From Amorphoplanes friuliensis DSM 7358 (lineage in GTDB: Bacteria > Actinomycetota > Actinomycetes > Mycobacteriales > Micromonosporaceae): a stretch of 64,000 nt of DNA. Made by a program: the position numbers and the translations under genes. Positions 9,301-14,860 of this stretch are shown in pieces. The DNA is taken from positions 9,312,072-9,376,071 of the forward strand of contig NC_022657.1 of assembly GCF_000494755.1 (NCBI RefSeq), in the 5' to 3' direction. Under the pieces are notes generated by a model. It had not been told where the DNA came from. It made no database searches and saw only the letters and a program-made list of their open reading frames with translations. Each line of letters starts with the position of its first letter. Positions within the stretch are counted from its first letter, which is position 1.

Positions 9301-12285
9301 AACGTCGTCTCCATGGACGCCGTCGTAGTAAACAGCCACGGCGAACCAGCCCCCCTCCCCTACCACCAAGCCGGCCTCTGGAGCCGCTCCTCCCTGCAGC
9401 CGCTGAGCGCAGCCGGACACGAGCCGACCCATGACGGACGCTCGGAAAGCGATTCGAGGCTCCCAACGAACGAACCTGACCTCGTTTCAGCGGATGGACT
9501 GGAGGTTGGGGCGGGAGAACAGGTCGATCCACCGACGACCGAAGAACGAGCGACAGATACCAATGGCGGGTCGCAGCAAGATCAAGCGGACCTCCCTCAA
9601 AGAATTCCCTCACGCGCCATCGAGCTGGTAGATCGACTTCGATCCGAGGATCTTCGAGCCGAAGAACAACAAGTTCTGGAATCACTGACCCGCGCGCAAC
9701 AGCAGACGCTGATCAAGGCGGTCGCCGACGCCCGCTCCACAGCTGAACTCGAGCTGATCCGAATGCGCGACCTCGCTTCATCGCTCCCCACTTTCGAGGA
9801 CGAGGAGCGCCCAGCATTGGTTGACGATCAGTATCGAGTCAAATCTGTTGAGTCGCTCGCACGGAAGTACCAAGACCGCGCGACGACAAAGAAGCTCTCG
9901 TTCGAGAGATTCCTCGACGAGTCCAACGACCGTGTGCGATTCTCCATCGTCGTTCCGGAGCGCGGCTACGTTGAAACCATTCAGGAGGCTCTACACAGCC
10001 TTCGCCGAGATGGCTATCAAATTCTCGACATCCTCAGCTTCTGGAACGACGGAAAAGGGCGCCATAACGGCCTGAACGTAACAATGAAAAATAGCTCGGG
10101 CTTCACGATGGAACTCCAGTTCCCAACAGCGAGGTCCCGAAAGCTTGGCAAGGACACCCATCATCTGTACGAGGTTGTCCGACTGCCCTCACGCAGCGCC
10201 AAGGAGCGCGTGGAGGCATTCTTCGCGATCTTGGCTCTCAGCAAATACGCCAGAATGAATCTTCACCAGCCACCTGGCGTCGATCAAATTGAGGGCCTCG
10301 TAACGATCAACACCTCGTTTGGCCGTTGGACAAGTCAGAATACGTCCCTTTGGCTACACTTCTCGGAAGTCCTGAATCAAGAGAACCGCAGTCTCGCCCA
10401 AGAGCTGAATTCGTGGACCTTGGATGTCTCAGATTTGACTGAGATGGAAAGGCTTAATGCTGGCGATGAGAGAGCCGACATTTCTCTATCGGGCGTTCCT
10501 GGAGGCGAAGGGGTCACCCGAAGTGACCAGCCTCATCGCGTACTCGATGCCCCACCAGGAGCCGCTGAGAGCGGTGGTCTGGCACGCGACCAGGGAGGAA
10601 TGGATCTACGCTCCAGCGACAGCGGCGAGACTTCTGTTCAGCGACGAGTACGCGGACGAGTCGATGGAGGTCGATCGGATGACAGCCGAATCGATGGCCC
10701 GACAGTACCTCCAGTCGGAGCTCCCGAGTCCGGAGAAGCTCATGGAGATGAGCGACGAGGGCATCAGGATGGGCTGGGACTACGGCCCGCCACCGCGCGA
10801 GTAGACAGCGGTTCAACAATTCAACCCGATGCTGGCCCTTCGGGCGACCTGGTCGCACCAAATAAATCGGCAAATGATCTCCCTTCTCGAGCGATCGAGG
10901 AAGAAACACTCGGCGGGACGAGATCGGATATCGGAGATGGTCCTGGTGAGGATCGACTATCAGCTGGTCCTCAAGGCCGACCTGTCGGGCGAAATCACGA
11001 GCCTGATCGCCTACCAGGCCCTGCCGGACAAGCCGTTCCAAGCAGTGTTGTGGAGCGTCCGGCGGACAGCATGGATCTACGCTCCGGGTCTCGCGGTGCC
11101 GATGCTCTACGACGACAAGTACCAGGATCGAACCCGAGTGATCGACCGCGCGAAAGCCGAGAAGATCTCCCGCGAAAGCCTGAGCACGGAGCTGCCCTCG
11201 GAGGCGACCCTGCAGAGCATGTGCGAAGAGGGCGAGAGGATGGGCTGGAATTACGGCCCACCCCGCCCGTAACGCCGGCAGCAGAGACCGAGTCGCGCGG
11301 ATCGATCGACCCCGTCGAACTTGCGGCGGCTCAGGAAGGCGTGCGTGTCAGTGTCGCGCCGCATTCAGCGGAGCTTGCGGATGTTGTGGTCCGGCTGTTG
11401 GAGGATCATCAAGCCAACGATCATCGGCTCAACCTCACCGAGGCGCTTGTAGATGCTGATCGTCGACCGCGGGCTTTGGAGTTGCTCGTCGAGGTCGCCA
11501 GGCGAGCGGTCATCACCGAGTTCGGGACATTGGAGCAGTTTCTCTCAGGCCATCCTGGGGTCGGAGATCTCTTCGAGCCGGTCGAGCACCAGGTCAACAC
11601 GACGCCGGACGGGCTGTCGCGGAAGAAGGCGTTCGAAGCAGAGGCGCGGCGGCGTGATCCGGTGCGGGGTGTTGGGCCTGCTCCGACCCTGGCCGAGCTC
11701 ACTCTGCTGGACGACTACGGGATTCGCCTTCGGAGGCGGGTGCTGCCTGCGGCGACGCTCGAGGTTGAGGAATTGGCCAGCCAGTTGGGTGGTGATGCAC
11801 TGGTCTCGGGCCGCTCCAAGCGGAGCGGTGACCTTCTCGACAAGGTCAGGCGCATGACCTCTGAACGGCCGAACCGGCCGGCGCGGCTGGATTATCGAGT
11901 CGGTGACGTCATCGATGCGGTTGGTCTGCGGCTTACCGTGCCCGACATGGATACGCTCTCGGCGGCGCTGGAACTGGTGAAGACTCACTTCGGCGACCGG
12001 ATTCTGGAGATCGAGAACATGTACGCCCAGCCGAAGGCTCAAGCCCCGTCCTACCGGGTGATCCCGGTGATCATCTCGATCGAAACTGACGGACTGCCCT
12101 GCACCTACGAGCTTCAGTTGACTACCCAGCGAGCTTCCGTGGCGGCCGACATCGAGCACAACACGATCTACAAGCCCTACGTCGCTGTGAACGGCCTGCA
12201 ACGCGAGGCCGTGGAGGCCGCGATGGAAGAGGCCGCGGCGCTGGATCAGCTTGAGACAATCGAGCGGGATGGTCATGGGCGGTAA
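3364..12285 (+). CDS. Giant type VII polymorphic toxin (CpnT-like N-terminus, two Tox-PL domains, two RelA/SpoT-fold tips)
   Basis: Open frame of 2973 codons. Residues 1-250 form a helical WXG100/CpnT-like module with a hydrophobic stretch near 126-160. About 345-1140 is a Ser/Gly/Pro repeat linker. Two papain-fold glutamine deamidase-type domains follow, with triads C1352/H1457/D1472 and C1837/H1942/D1957. Residues 2150-2280 look like a RelA/SpoT synthetase fold (KSVES, ELQF with E2250, HHLYE). Residues 2810-2970 are a second RelA/SpoT-like tip (RSKRSGDLLDK, DAVGLRLTVPD, ELQLTTQR with E2916, DIEHNTIYKP). Family knowledge suggests ToxSAS-type alarmone synthesis or RNA/nucleotide pyrophosphorylation. 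Between the tips (10470-11275) this frame gives only Arg/Gly/Asp/Ser-rich sequence, because two immunity-like genes occupy another frame. The toxin may therefore end functionally near 10470, with the second tip a separate cassette. Start is GTG 3364, coupled to the WXG-like gene. Confidence 0.75.
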   Translation: MTLLPSPIPHPLDYSPFDVPQWAYEALEWVVGFDWPEGNEKTTWDVADRWYTIAALLDEPRAEAYDAAGQVLSGYGGTGAQAFNGAWHQLSADENAPLNSLLAIADELGKLVEECGCDIEGAKLEAWIEIGLFLIELIGMAVAVTLTLGAASPAAGGLIAATRFAIQQIFKRLIAQLGKKAIKKSLKEAGERAAKQLTSKAGLKQLGKEGLKEGLDEAKEEALTNGAIQAYQNSTGRADGFDVKDLGMSAAGGFGGGFAASGAGIGRGSHGGGVTRGVGAEVLGEFGGAAVSGDLPDLESVAKSASSGAAGSLMDGASAGVADGLADGLTGRVGALPGSDLLGGSSDLGGGESGAPASPSSLSFDPASSGSASSGSASSGPGSSGPGSSGPGSSGPGSSGPGSSGPGSSGPSSSVFGSSGPALSGPASSGDGFSGVGSSALDSSGPASFGLDSSGAAFSGPASLDSASSGAASPGSDFSGSDFLGAASSGHATSDAVGGSASSTGSHASPSGPVSLSGPTGLAAGPIGVDSGPVSVSADTGFTAGEPNFVSSDTASGSRDPGSVGRTESSGPSTTGSTGLYSSASAGEVNLSSLAPLQTALPSDPALGSTSASGGPLPGSSATGFPPGPMSTGSGTGPLPAAPAGIGPLPGGPSGIGPLPGGPAGIGPLPAGPLPAGPAGAGPTSTVPAGAGPLPAGPLPAGPAGAGPTSTVPAGAGLLPAGPPRSGSASAGPSVVSPSPGGAPTAPAGVEPSVAKATSAGPSATLPRSPSPWAAGPPSSMPSAAANRPQDTSAADPFSLDPSIAELQTPDPSAAGRQTPEPSSAERQTPAPSSAGHPQSAEPTGGSPGSLEGSGTGPRSSEPVDTRPPFTRATDAGPASSRPSTPPYTNDHVVLDVRPSGPALSPWSPFGTDSKPGLIDGPEDEASPQPSPADGTTPRSSPPQDMPPRVGPADGTTPSVVPPQETTPSVVPLQGTTPRVGSPLETAPGVGSPQETTLRIGSPQETTPRIGSPQETTLRIGSPQGTAPGVGPDDGASPRVDSAPPFGVRPGPGDTSQPVAPLSQSPRTPPTGVSASLAPPNTATSPLPPVRPTDPGVIPGHPDFTPSSESDGRRGGPRDGATDVQSSDADLALFVASVTGGGHPAPPAAEVAPEVDDYLRNVRDLRIAYANARRQDAIEAFEGKAESARRRVRSSRRSARVARFLKFDAGLAAFFEANVDLATADAERAESHVAALRDPNWTPPPGSLTEIAPHEWHRTNTDRGHLAPGAISVGNRSMLTGSDHPPSIDGTRQYGSWGGLRAPLAQHQLELENAMPRDANGDPARLADPRSPYFQLLNDGGSTADPTRGINCQDCVLSFFDTYMHGRPRVSAPRTFDAYGVANPQNPLYGEDLGSERVEHATGGRFQSLCPMVDGEDPAAAKQKVDQALTDVSAQLLAGGHGSFAFLVNAWESGAAHAWAAVNQNGQILFVDPQSGVVTESMPPYKHEGRSNGANMVALDALVVDGHGNPMPFLNRPDGLWHPQQTTLAPPPPRPTPIYYSSAYQSTDSAAPTDQPVLAEHPDPDPLPEPAPRPDPTPPTPEPVQPAPPPQPIPSPRRPVDRIAEAFEPKPAPDRIADALASSPDSSSPPKRPEQPSQSALERRSYSEYLERARTTHEQNRRDEYADYLIQTADTYRAKAVELNRQADAALAIGATVEGDHLRAEARLTSTDATDLETKADRVRAGELAPERVDVEPADWIRINNDVGTLASGAVETGDQSALTGNDIPPPIDQSRPYGKRGGLRAPLAVHQLDLEKAMPREADGKVQRLADPRSGEWFGLANDGGPTADPTRGINCVDGVLSLFDTYIHGRPRVSAPRTFDSYAQGNPTRPMGAEDQGLARIETTVQGEFQGLCPYVGGLDPQQAKQAVDTAMTNLQNHLYNAGHGAFAFIVTDSEQGTAHAWAAVNQNGTILFLDPQTGRLSESTPLYSHQGTPNNGNVVSMDAVVVNSHGEPAPLPYHQAGLWSRSSLQPLSAAGHEPTHDGRSESDSRLPTNEPDLVSADGLEVGAGEQVDPPTTEERATDTNGGSQQDQADLPQRIPSRAIELVDRLRSEDLRAEEQQVLESLTRAQQQTLIKAVADARSTAELELIRMRDLASSLPTFEDEERPALVDDQYRVKSVESLARKYQDRATTKKLSFERFLDESNDRVRFSIVVPERGYVETIQEALHSLRRDGYQILDILSFWNDGKGRHNGLNVTMKNSSGFTMELQFPTARSRKLGKDTHHLYEVVRLPSRSAKERVEAFFAILALSKYARMNLHQPPGVDQIEGLVTINTSFGRWTSQNTSLWLHFSEVLNQENRSLAQELNSWTLDVSDLTEMERLNAGDERADISLSGVPGGEGVTRSDQPHRVLDAPPGAAESGGLARDQGGMDLRSSDSGETSVQRRVRGRVDGGRSDDSRIDGPTVPPVGAPESGEAHGDERRGHQDGLGLRPATARVDSGSTIQPDAGPSGDLVAPNKSANDLPSRAIEEETLGGTRSDIGDGPGEDRLSAGPQGRPVGRNHEPDRLPGPAGQAVPSSVVERPADSMDLRSGSRGADALRRQVPGSNPSDRPRESREDLPRKPEHGAALGGDPAEHVRRGREDGLELRPTPPVTPAAETESRGSIDPVELAAAQEGVRVSVAPHSAELADVVVRLLEDHQANDHRLNLTEALVDADRRPRALELLVEVARRAVITEFGTLEQFLSGHPGVGDLFEPVEHQVNTTPDGLSRKKAFEAEARRRDPVRGVGPAPTLAELTLLDDYGIRLRRRVLPAATLEVEELASQLGGDALVSGRSKRSGDLLDKVRRMTSERPNRPARLDYRVGDVIDAVGLRLTVPDMDTLSAALELVKTHFGDRILEIENMYAQPKAQAPSYRVIPVIISIETDGLPCTYELQLTTQRASVAADIEHNTIYKPYVAVNGLQREAVEAAMEEAAALDQLETIERDGHGR
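4498..4590 (+). repeat. 15-bp tandem repeats in the toxin linker
   Basis: About six near-perfect copies of a 15-bp unit (TCCGGGCCTGGGTCC), encoding repeated Ser-Ser-Gly-Pro-Gly. The period is a multiple of three, so copy number can change without breaking the frame. The linker probably spans the gap between the secreted N-terminus and the toxic domains. Confidence 0.85.
5386..5535 (+). repeat. 75-bp tandem duplication in the toxin linker
   Basis: Two adjacent copies (5386-5460 and 5461-5535) of a 75-bp unit that differ at only a few bases. Each encodes a 25-residue Pro/Ala/Gly block (PAGPAGAGPTSTVPAGAG...). The near-identity points to a recent duplication. Confidence 0.85.
6241..6450 (+). 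repeat. 30-bp tandem repeats in the toxin linker
   Basis: Seven copies of a 30-bp unit (core CGGTTCGCCGCAGGAGACG), each encoding a 10-residue block such as IGSPQETTPR or VGSPQETTLR. Copies at 6331, 6361 and 6391 are almost identical. The frame is preserved. Confidence 0.85.
10457..10804 (+). CDS. Immunity-like protein 1, nested in the toxin ORF in another frame
   Basis: 115 residues in frame 2, inside the frame-1 toxin ORF. It is clearly paralogous to the next nested gene: both share T-SLIAY, RAVVW/QAVLW, WIYAP, D.Y.D...(E/R)VDR, AE...R..L.(S/T)ELPS, and end in MGW.YGPP. Ordered protein-like composition and shared motifs mark it as real coding sequence, whereas the frame-1 reading here is low-complexity. 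It starts at ATG 10457 with GAAAGG four bases upstream, directly after the coherent part of the first RelA/SpoT-like tip, the usual position of a cognate immunity gene. I do not recognise the family; neutralising the upstream tip is inferred. The local sequence is more AT-rich than its neighbours, suggesting acquisition. Confidence 0.7.
   Translation: MLAMREPTFLYRAFLEAKGSPEVTSLIAYSMPHQEPLRAVVWHATREEWIYAPATAARLLFSDEYADESMEVDRMTAESMARQYLQSELPSPEKLMEMSDEGIRMGWDYGPPPRE
10937..11272 (+). CDS. Immunity-like protein 2, paralogue of protein 1, nested in the toxin ORF
   Basis: 111 residues from ATG 10937; an earlier in-frame start at 10829 would add 36 residues with no counterpart in the paralogue. 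It aligns with the 10457 gene over its whole length (EITSLIAYQ, FQAVLWS, WIYAPGLA, LYDDKYQDR, SRESLSTELPS, GERMGWNYGPP). The nucleotide similarity also produces matching peptides in frame 1 (MDLRS, DGL.LRP), so the pair arose by duplication. It lies between the two RelA/SpoT-like tips and ends with TAA at 11270-11272, after which frame 1 becomes protein-like again. It may be an orphan immunity gene left after loss of its toxin tip. Confidence 0.7.
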   Translation: MVLVRIDYQLVLKADLSGEITSLIAYQALPDKPFQAVLWSVRRTAWIYAPGLAVPMLYDDKYQDRTRVIDRAKAEKISRESLSTELPSEATLQSMCEEGERMGWNYGPPRP

Positions 12286-13009
12286 GGGTTCGAGGTCGAG
12301 CGTCTACGTCTACGAGTACGGCGAGGCGTACGACGACCTCCGCACGGCTTTTTTCATCGATGAGCGGGACTACAACGATCCCGAGCTTGCCGAATCTGCG
12401 TTGGAATCAGCGGAGGCTGCGATGACGCGGGCCGGCGTCATCTACGAAGTCGAAGTTACTTCCGGCATCCATGCCACCCGGCCCATCGGCGTCCCGACTT
12501 GGGAAGCTTTCAAGCAGCGCCACTTCGTCGATGGTGTGCCGTTGCCCGTGCGGCCCATGCAGCAGCAACTGACCATCCCTCCGTCCTGGCACGCGATGGT
12601 CGAGGCCGTCGACACCGCGTACCACATGTTCCGGGCCGAGCTGATGGAGCTGCTCGCGGAAGCGATGCCCAGCGGACAGATAGCGGTGACCTGGGATCGG
12701 GGTCCTCTCCGGCGGTCACCGGGTTCAGTCGACTGGAGCGAGGAGAAGTTCGGCTTCGAGATCAGACTCAAGGCAGGCCTCGTCGACACGTCGCCCGCCG
12801 AGGCTCTGAACAGCGTAGGTACCGCGCTGGCGAGACGCGGATGGGCATTGAAGGAGCCCGATCCCGAGCAGGCCGAATACCAGGCATCGCAGAATCTCTT
12901 CACCGTGTCGATCCGCGCTGATCAGACCACGCTGATGCTGTTCGGGGAGTCTCCGCTTTACTGGTCGCCCGCTGAAGCTGGGTCTTCTTATGTTGTTGAG
13001 GCGCGCTAG
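12269..13009 (+). CDS. Candidate immunity protein for the second RelA/SpoT-like tip
   Basis: 246 residues with no signal peptide or membrane segment. The N-terminal third (SVYVYEYGEAYDDLRTAFFID) and C-terminal half (ALARRGWALKEPDPEQ, LFTVSIRADQTTLMLFGESPLYW) look like a mixed alpha/beta cytosolic fold that I do not recognise. It starts at ATG 12269, or ATG 12275 with GGGATGG just before it, inside the last codons of the toxin ORF, so it is translationally coupled to it. Toxin-immunity order and coupling make it the likely antidote of the C-terminal tip. Its TAG stop and the stop of dnaB share the palindrome CTAG at 13006-13009. Confidence 0.7.
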   Translation: MVMGGKGSRSSVYVYEYGEAYDDLRTAFFIDERDYNDPELAESALESAEAAMTRAGVIYEVEVTSGIHATRPIGVPTWEAFKQRHFVDGVPLPVRPMQQQLTIPPSWHAMVEAVDTAYHMFRAELMELLAEAMPSGQIAVTWDRGPLRRSPGSVDWSEEKFGFEIRLKAGLVDTSPAEALNSVGTALARRGWALKEPDPEQAEYQASQNLFTVSIRADQTTLMLFGESPLYWSPAEAGSSYVVEAR

Positions 13010-14448
13010 ACGATTGCCATGTCTACGAAGCGGGACAGGTGGAGTTGGGCGGCGACCGTGACGGTGTCGGTGGGGCCGTTTCGGTGCTTGGCGACGATGA
13101 AGTCGGCTTCGCCGGCCCGGGGGCTTTCCTTGTCGTAGTAGTCGTCGCGGTGGAGCAGGATCACGACGTCGGCGTCCTGCTCGATAGAGCCGGACTCACG
13201 CAGGTCGGACAGCTGGGGGCGCTTGTCCGTCCGCTGCTCGGGGCCGCGGTTCAGCTGGCTCACCGCGATGACCGGGCATTCGACTTCCTTGGCCAGCAGT
13301 TTCAGGCCACGGGACAGCTCCGCGACTTCCTGCTGGCGGCTTTCCGTCTTTTTCGGGGAGGACATCAGCTGGAGGTAGTCGACCACGATGAGCTTCAGGT
13401 TGTGGCGCTGCTTCAGGCGGCGGGCCTTGGCGCGGATTTCCATCAGGTTCATGCTCGGGGTGTCGTCGACGAAGATCGGGGCTTCGCTGATCTCGCCCAT
13501 GCGGCGGGCGAGTTTGGTCCAGTCGTCGTCGGAGAGCTGGCCTGAGCGCAGGATGTGGAGCGGGACCCTGGCCTCGGCGGACAGGAGGCGCATCACGATC
13601 TCGATCTTGCTCATTTCGAGGGAGAAGATGGCGCTGGCGCAGTTGGCGCGGATCGCCGCGTTGCGGGCGAAGTCCATCGACGCCGTCGACTTACCGAGAC
13701 CGGGGCGGCCGGCCACGATGATCAGCTGGCCGGCGTGGAGGCCGTTGAGCAGGCGGTCGAGGTCGGAGAAACCGGTGGGGACGCCGGTCATCATGCCGTT
13801 GGTGGCGCCGACGGCTTCGATCTCGTCCAGCGTCGGCTGGAGCATGTCGGCCAGGATGGCGAAGTCTTCGCTGACCCGGCGTTCCGTCACGTCGTAGACG
13901 GCCTGCTGGGCCAGGTCGACGATGTCGTCGACGTCCATGCCGCCGTTGCCACCGGTGCCGTACCCGAGCTGTGTGATCTTGGTGCCTGCCTCGACGAGGC
14001 GGCGCAGGACCGCGCGCTCGGAGACGATGCGGGCGTAGTAGGAGGCGTTGGCCGCGGTCGGCACGCTCTCGATGAGGGTGTGGAGGTAGGGCACGCCGCC
14101 GATGCGCTGCAGGTCGCCCGAGTCGGAGAGCGCCGCCGCCACGGTGACGCCGTCGGCCGGCTCACCCCGGCCGTAGAGCTCCAGGATCGTGTCGAAGACC
14201 GTCGCGTGCATGGGGCGGTAGAAGTCGTGGGACTTGAGGATCTCGACGACGTCGGCGATGGCGTCCTTGGACAGCAGCATGCCGCCCAGAACGCTCTGCT
14301 CGGCCGCGATGTCCTGCGGCGGGGATTTGTCGAAGCCCCCGGTCTGCGGCGGCGGCCCGCCCCCTCCGGGCGGACGGCCACCAGGGCCCTTGCCCCCCGG
14401 TGGTGACTGCGGCCGGGACTCCGGTCGTGCGTCGTCGGTGATCGACAT
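13006..14448 (-). CDS. dnaB: Replicative DNA helicase DnaB
   Basis: 480 residues. DnaB is the hexameric 5'-3' helicase that unwinds the replication fork and recruits primase. An N-terminal Pro/Gly-rich extension (about 1-42) precedes the DnaB N-domain (QDIAAEQSVLGGMLLS). The RecA-like C-domain has Walker A GRPGLGKST at 247-255, the Walker B region LIVVDYLQLM, and the conserved SQLNRGPEQR and DLRESGSIEQDAD motifs. No intein interrupts the gene, unlike some mycobacterial dnaB genes. The start is the ATG at 14448, with GGAGGGG upstream. It is convergent with the toxin-locus immunity gene and shares a 4-base overlap of stop codons. Confidence 0.97.
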   Translation of the reverse strand: MSITDDARPESRPQSPPGGKGPGGRPPGGGGPPPQTGGFDKSPPQDIAAEQSVLGGMLLSKDAIADVVEILKSHDFYRPMHATVFDTILELYGRGEPADGVTVAAALSDSGDLQRIGGVPYLHTLIESVPTAANASYYARIVSERAVLRRLVEAGTKITQLGYGTGGNGGMDVDDIVDLAQQAVYDVTERRVSEDFAILADMLQPTLDEIEAVGATNGMMTGVPTGFSDLDRLLNGLHAGQLIIVAGRPGLGKSTASMDFARNAAIRANCASAIFSLEMSKIEIVMRLLSAEARVPLHILRSGQLSDDDWTKLARRMGEISEAPIFVDDTPSMNLMEIRAKARRLKQRHNLKLIVVDYLQLMSSPKKTESRQQEVAELSRGLKLLAKEVECPVIAVSQLNRGPEQRTDKRPQLSDLRESGSIEQDADVVILLHRDDYYDKESPRAGEADFIVAKHRNGPTDTVTVAAQLHLSRFVDMAIV

Positions 14449-14860
14449 GCCGACCTACCCCTCCATCGTCGTTCCTGCACCGTGATCAAACAGCCCGGGT
14501 ACGACACTTTCGGGTGAGCGCGACCCCGCACGGGTGACCGGGACCACAAATTCGCCGAAAAAGTCGGTACGAGCCCGGAAGACGACCTGATCCGGCGCGG
14601 GTAACCATACGAACCCGCACGTCATCGGCCCAAGCGGGCCGGTGGACGAGCCTCGGGACAACCTGTGGACAACTCGGCTCCTCCTGTGCGTGGCCCTGTG
14701 CACAGGCTGTGTAAAACCCCTGGGGATGGTTCGGGGGCGGGGTTGCTGACCAGCGGATTTGTCGTCCCCACCATGTGGAGAGATAAAAACCTGGCCTCCG
14801 TGACCAAGCAGTCGCTCCAGGGCGTTGCAGATCGGTCCTTTGCACGTCACGCTTTTGAAC
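14449..14860. other. Intergenic spacer upstream of dnaB and the repeat membrane protein
   Basis: Divergent 412-bp spacer. It contains the dnaB ribosome site, one DnaA-type box (14664-14672), and G-rich stretches around 14720-14745. No coding signal is seen; short open frames here have no recognisable sequence. Confidence 0.6.
14664..14672 (-). promoter_or_regulatory. Candidate DnaA box (TTGTCCACA)
   Basis: TGTGGACAA on the plus strand gives TTGTCCACA on the minus strand, a form favoured in actinobacteria. It sits about 220 bp upstream of dnaB. A related TGTGCACAG follows at 14698. It is a single box, so its role is uncertain; DnaA-dependent control of dnaB is possible. Confidence 0.45.
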
